In this document: positions 60,456 through 64,000 of the stretch, piece after piece | Layout: the number at the start of each line of letters is the position of its first letter | How positions within the stretch are numbered: the stretch's first letter is position 1 | Source of the DNA: Mucilaginibacter terrenus | GTDB lineage: Bacteria > Bacteroidota > Bacteroidia > Sphingobacteriales > Sphingobacteriaceae | NCBI RefSeq assembly: GCF_003432065.1 | Contig: NZ_QWDE01000002.1 | Span: 868,001 to 932,000, forward strand | DNA: 64,000 bases | Direction: 5' to 3' | The notes under the pieces: generated by a model | The model's database searches: none | What the model was told of the DNA's origin: nothing | Seen by the model: only the letters and a program-made list of their open reading frames with translations | Position numbers and translations under genes: made by a program

Positions 60456-61748
60456 ATGAAAAAACTTGCCTGCATGCTCCTGCTGGTCTGCTCGCTCAGC
60501 GCCGTTGCACAGCAATCTACCTACACACCCGCACCCGAGAACCTGGAAGCCAGAAAGAAGTTCCAGGACCTTAAGTTTGGCCTGTTTATTCACTGGGGTA
60601 TTTACAGCATACTGGGCGATGGCGAGTGGGTAATGAATGAAAAACGCATACCATATGATAGCTACAAGCGCCTGGCCGATTTTTTTAATCCGCAGGACTT
60701 TGATGCGAAAGCCTGGGTGGCATTTGCCAAAAATGCAGGCATGAAGTATATCACCATTACTTCGCGCCATCATGACGGGTTCAGTATGTTTGCTACCAAA
60801 AAGTCTTCCTACAATATAGTAGATGCGACGCCTTACCACAAAGACCCACTTATGGAGTTGGCGAAGGAATGCCAGAAAGAAGGTATTGAATTGCACTTTT
60901 ATTACTCGCTTTTAGATTGGGGCCGGGCAGATTATGCTTATGGCAGCCAGATAGTTGACGGTAAACCTGTAAAAGGAGATTGGGACAGCTACATAAAGTT
61001 CATGAAAGACCAGCTTACCGAATTGATCACCAAATACCCGGGCGTAAAAGGTATCTGGTTCGATGGTAACTGGGAGCGGCCCAACGCCAACTGGCATTAC
61101 GACGAGATATATGGGTTAATACACAAGCTAAACCCGGCCATACTGGTGGGTAACAACCATCACCTCGCACCAAAAGAGGGGGAGGACTTCCAGATGTTTG
61201 AGAAAGACCTGCCCGGCCAAAACCATACCGGCTTCAGCGGTGAATCAACCATTGGTAAGCTGCCACTGGAAACCTGCGAGACTATTAACAACAGCTGGGG
61301 CTTTAAGATAACCGACAGGACATTTAAATCGAGTAAGCAAATCATCCAGTACCTGGTGAATGCAGCCGGGCATAACGCCAATTTTCTGCTGAACATTGGC
61401 CCGATGCCAAACGGCAAGATACAGCCTGAATTTACCGATACACTTAACCTGGTTGGTGCATGGGTTAAAAAGAATGGCGAAAGTATTTACAACACGCGTG
61501 GCGCTATAGTGCCCGCACAGCCATGGGGAACGTTAACCAGTAATGGTAAAGCTTTATACGCGCACATAACCAATGCGCCGGGTGAGCCATATATTTTTAT
61601 ACCCGAGCTAAAAAGCAAGGTAACCAAAGCCGTATTACTTGGTGGCGCCGCAGTTAAGTTTAAACAGCAGCCGGAGGTTTTATTTATTTACACCAGCGGT
61701 GTGGTTATGGATCCGGTAGATACAATTGTTAAGCTTACCACAAATTAA
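60456..61748 (+). CDS. Alpha-L-fucosidase (glycoside hydrolase family 29)
   Basis: 430 residues with a signal peptide ending at AVAQ. The GH29 barrel begins with FGLFIHWGIYSILGDGEWVM, and has YITITSRHHDGFSMF and the nucleophile Asp in GIWFDGNWE. FLLNIGPMPNGKI ends the catalytic part, and a short C-terminal beta domain follows. It removes terminal fucose from glycans in the periplasm or outside the cell. No SusC/SusD pair or sulfatase is adjacent, so it is not in a classic polysaccharide-utilisation locus. Confidence 0.94.
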   Translation: MKKLACMLLLVCSLSAVAQQSTYTPAPENLEARKKFQDLKFGLFIHWGIYSILGDGEWVMNEKRIPYDSYKRLADFFNPQDFDAKAWVAFAKNAGMKYITITSRHHDGFSMFATKKSSYNIVDATPYHKDPLMELAKECQKEGIELHFYYSLLDWGRADYAYGSQIVDGKPVKGDWDSYIKFMKDQLTELITKYPGVKGIWFDGNWERPNANWHYDEIYGLIHKLNPAILVGNNHHLAPKEGEDFQMFEKDLPGQNHTGFSGESTIGKLPLETCETINNSWGFKITDRTFKSSKQIIQYLVNAAGHNANFLLNIGPMPNGKIQPEFTDTLNLVGAWVKKNGESIYNTRGAIVPAQPWGTLTSNGKALYAHITNAPGEPYIFIPELKSKVTKAVLLGGAAVKFKQQPEVLFIYTSGVVMDPVDTIVKLTTN

Positions 61749-61775
61749 CCAGCAGTACTTTCAACCTGAATCAAG

Positions 61776-61810
61776 AGAGGCCTTATCATTGATGAGATGA
61801 TAAGGCCTCT
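61776..61810. terminator. Bidirectional terminator between the fucosidase and AraC genes
   Basis: AGAGGCCTTATCAT and ATGATAAGGCCTCT form a 14-bp perfect stem with a 7-nt loop. Confidence 0.93.
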
Positions 61811-61819
61811 TATTGGTAG

Positions 61820-62707
61820 TCAATTAAAAGCCTGACGAAATTCCAGCGGCGACAGATTCGTCTTCTTTTTAAAGAGCGTGCTAAAGGACTGCGCGTGCTC
61901 AAAGCCCAGGGCGTAGGCGATTTCGCTAACCGAAAGACTAGTTGTAGAAAGTTTTTCTTTCGCTTTCGCGATCAGTTTTTCATGAATATGCTGCTGAGTG
62001 TTCTGACCGGTATGAATGCGAAGCAGGTCACTCAGGTAGTTCGGTGACAGGTTCATCTGCGCAGCAATATATTGTACCGTAAGCAAACCGGGTACGTCGC
62101 CGTCAAAGTAGTCATCTATCAACTGCTCGAACCTGGTCAGCAGTGCCGAATTGTTATTCTTGCGGGTTAAAAACTGCCTTTCGTAAAATCGGTTGGAGTA
62201 CTTTAGAAGGCTCTCGATCTGTGTAAGAATGATCTCCTGTGTATATTTATCTATATGCCGGCACTCTTTGTCAATTTTATGGAGGATGGCAATCAGGTCA
62301 TCTTCTTCCTCTGTAGAAAGGTGCAGTGCTTCGTTAACCGCATAATCAAAAAACCCGTAGTGATGGATGTTGTTCGCCAGCGGGTGCTGCAACAGAAAAT
62401 CGGGGTGGAAGATAAGGAGATAACCAGACCCGCATTCCATATTTTGCAGGTCTAGTTGCTGCACCTGGTTTGGCGCGGTAAAACTCAATACGCCTTTATC
62501 GTAATCATAGTGCTGCTGCCCGTACTTTATCTTGCCCTTGGCTTCGCGTTTGAGCGCCACGCAGTAGAAGCGGTTTACGAAACCCTTCCAGATCTCATCT
62601 TCCAAGAAAACGCTTTCCGCCAGGTTGATCACACTAACCAGCGGGTGGCGGGGTTCGGGCAACGACAGCAACCGGTGAAATTCTGATAGGGAGTTAATAG
62701 CGTTCAT
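61820..62707 (-). CDS. AraC family transcriptional regulator next to an aldo/keto reductase
   Basis: 295 residues from the ATG at 62707. A TTG at 62713 would add two residues. The N-terminal half is a cupin-like sensor. The C-terminal double helix-turn-helix (about 190-295) contains LTVQYIAAQMNLSPNYLSDLL and LSVSEIAYALGFEHAQSFST. It lies 8 bp after the aldo/keto reductase, so the two are probably one transcript. This arrangement often means a regulator that controls the reductase in response to an aldehyde or other toxic carbonyl. The effector is unknown. Confidence 0.9.
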   Translation of the reverse strand: MNAINSLSEFHRLLSLPEPRHPLVSVINLAESVFLEDEIWKGFVNRFYCVALKREAKGKIKYGQQHYDYDKGVLSFTAPNQVQQLDLQNMECGSGYLLIFHPDFLLQHPLANNIHHYGFFDYAVNEALHLSTEEEDDLIAILHKIDKECRHIDKYTQEIILTQIESLLKYSNRFYERQFLTRKNNNSALLTRFEQLIDDYFDGDVPGLLTVQYIAAQMNLSPNYLSDLLRIHTGQNTQQHIHEKLIAKAKEKLSTTSLSVSEIAYALGFEHAQSFSTLFKKKTNLSPLEFRQAFN

Positions 62708-62715
62708 AAACAAAA

Positions 62716-63720
62716 CTAATCAATTAAGCCCATACTAAACTCGTCGTAAGGAGCGCCTGTGTCTGTACCTAAAGGCACTATGCTTTCCAGTTGTGGAAGA
62801 TCTGCCTCCGTTAGCTCAATGGTTGTAGCCGCAAGGTTTTGCTCCAGGTATTTTCTACGCTTTGTTCCGGGTATAGGCACTATCCCCTTGCTCATGATCC
62901 AGGCCAAAGCCAGCTGGGAAGATGTGACGTTCTTTGCTTCGGCCATGGCTTCAATTGCCTTAATCAGTTCGATATTCTTATTAAACATTTCGCCTTGGAA
63001 ACGTGGGATCGCTCTGCGGAAATCATTTTCGGGCAGGTCGTCGATGCTTTTGATCTGTCCGGATAAAAACCCACGGCCCAATGGTGAGTAAGCTACAAAC
63101 CCGATACCTAATTCTTTTAACGCTGCTAAAACCCCGCGTTCTTCCACAGTTCGTTCAAATAAAGAATACTCGCTTTGTACTGCGGTAATGGGGTGGACTG
63201 CATGCGCCCGCCTAACCGTTTCAGACGACACTTCCGACAAGCCGATATAACCCACTTTGCCTTCTTTAACCAGCTCAGCCATTGCCGCAACCGTTTCTTC
63301 TATTGGCGTATTTTTATCCAGGCGGTGCAGGTAATACAGATCGATGTGATCCGTATTGAGGTTCTTAAGTGAACGCTCTAACGATTTCTTAACGTAGTCC
63401 TTTTTGCCGTTAATGGCCCAGGTCACTTTATTGTTGTCATCTATTTCCCAGCCAAACTTGGTAGCTAAAATATACTGATCGCGTTTACCGCTGATGGCCT
63501 TTGCGATGAGTTGCTCGTTCTTAAGCGGTCCGTACAGATCGGCAGTGTCCAAAAAGTTACCGCCCAACTCCAGCGAGCGGTGAATAGTGGCAATGGCTTC
63601 CTGCTCATCCGCTGGTCCATACATATGTCCTTCTTCAAAACCTGTCATTCCCATACAGCCCAGGCCTATAACCGGCACAACCAAACCCTGGCTGCCCAAT
63701 GCAATTTGTTTTATTTCCAT
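62716..63720 (-). CDS. Aldo/keto reductase
   Basis: 334 residues from the ATG at 63720 ([15 protein letters not shown]). The frame is open upstream but adds eleven residues unlike the family. It is a TIM-barrel NADPH-dependent oxidoreductase. The catalytic tetrad is recognisable: Asp and Tyr in [11 protein letters not shown], Lys in ILATKFGW and His in LYYLHRLD. The C-terminal cofactor site has [15 protein letters not shown]. The YakC/AKR13-like type with [12 protein letters not shown] at the N-terminus reduces small aldehydes. It is probably co-transcribed with the AraC gene downstream. Confidence 0.92.
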   Translation of the reverse strand: MEIKQIALGSQGLVVPVIGLGCMGMTGFEEGHMYGPADEQEAIATIHRSLELGGNFLDTADLYGPLKNEQLIAKAISGKRDQYILATKFGWEIDDNNKVTWAINGKKDYVKKSLERSLKNLNTDHIDLYYLHRLDKNTPIEETVAAMAELVKEGKVGYIGLSEVSSETVRRAHAVHPITAVQSEYSLFERTVEERGVLAALKELGIGFVAYSPLGRGFLSGQIKSIDDLPENDFRRAIPRFQGEMFNKNIELIKAIEAMAEAKNVTSSQLALAWIMSKGIVPIPGTKRRKYLEQNLAATTIELTEADLPQLESIVPLGTDTGAPYDEFSMGLID

Positions 63721-63837
63721 AATCCAAAGATCGGTAAGCCAAATTGCGGGCATGTATGCAAACCCCCGAAGCTTGTAGGCAAATCAAGGATGCTTTTTAA
63801 AAGGTCTATAACGGTACGGAGCTCTGCTACAAAAAAA

Positions 63838-63871
63838 AGAGGCTGATCATATTTCATGATACAGCCTCTTT
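63838..63871 (-). terminator. Terminator of the truncated gene at the right edge
   Basis: AAGAGGCTGATCAT pairs with ATGATACAGCCTCTT with one bulged base. On the minus strand a run of T residues follows (63831-63837 region). Confidence 0.85.
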
Positions 63872-63889
63872 GTGTATTAGCAGTAAGGG

Positions 63890-64000
63890 TTAAGCAACGG
63901 TTTCTTCCACTTCTATCGGGACAAATTGCTCATCGGCACTTGGGCCATAGCTCCCCGGGATAGGTATGTTAAGCAGGCGCAGGTAAACGCCTAATTGTGC
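63890..64000 (-). CDS. C-terminal fragment of an unidentified protein, 5' part outside the window
   Basis: The minus-strand frame is open from the window edge to a TAA at 63890-63892, giving 36 residues: AQLGVYLRLLNIPIPGSYGP, then SADEQFVPIEVEETVA. The terminator directly downstream supports a real gene end. The fragment is too short for me to recognise a family. Confidence 0.55.
   Translation of the reverse strand, partial: AQLGVYLRLLNIPIPGSYGPSADEQFVPIEVEETVA

Overview
The window looks like chromosomal DNA of a Bacteroidota bacterium, most likely Sphingobacteriaceae (Pedobacter/Mucilaginibacter type). This is judged from content, not from a search. It carries a type IX secretion (CHU_C) C-terminal domain, TonB-dependent receptors with carboxypeptidase-regulatory domains, DUF2911/DUF3098/DUF3810/DUF3857/DUF4293/DUF5683 proteins typical of the phylum, TAnnTTTG promoter boxes upstream of many genes, few Shine-Dalgarno sequences, and a ceramide-type desaturase in a group that makes sphingolipids. 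I saw no rRNA, tRNA, CRISPR array, integrase, transposase or prophage.

Layout. 1-4338: a trans-4-hydroxyproline breakdown cluster (partial semialdehyde dehydrogenase, 4-hydroxyproline 2-epimerase, FAD amino-acid dehydrogenase, AraC regulator). 4340-7288: a secreted propeller-like protein, a DEGS1-like desaturase and a small EamA transporter. 7431-20210: envelope proteins (TonB receptor, an MG2-like/TonB-plug protein, DUF2911, DUF3810, penicillin acylase, DUF3857). 20283-24631: the minus-strand run parA-parB-DUF5683-dapB-lepB. 24873-39572: an FMN reductase, a T9SS protein, a PQQ-type sugar dehydrogenase, a TonB receptor, a proline-iminopeptidase-like lipoprotein, a GH20 hexosaminidase, a BtuF-like protein, a soluble histidine kinase, a LysE exporter and a DUF2157-like membrane protein. 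39843-50348: nth, recA, a ParE-type toxin-antitoxin pair, DUF4293, truA, an ABC exporter, uvrA and an ECF sigma factor. 50436-54311: the minus-strand run ftsX-DUF3098-uppP-truB-ribF. 54475-63720: secreted hydrolases (MBL, esterase, phospholipase C, GH29 fucosidase), a lipoprotein serpin, an AraC regulator and an aldo/keto reductase. A truncated gene runs off the right edge.

Structure outside the genes. Most convergent gene pairs share a strong hairpin terminator. Less expected are: (i) a probable minus-strand small RNA of about 195 nt in the 776-bp gap at 14735-15510; (ii) a G/C-box palindromic repeat that is translated inside truA and again at its C-terminus, with a third copy at 38215; (iii) a 125-bp imperfect inverted repeat between uppP and truB; (iv) a cluster of CCGAAACA repeats at 38282-38482; and (v) a GGTTCATGAACC palindrome upstream of nth. 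No single large undescribed system is evident. The best candidates for new biology are the desaturase, the small RNA and the protein-coding palindromic repeat.
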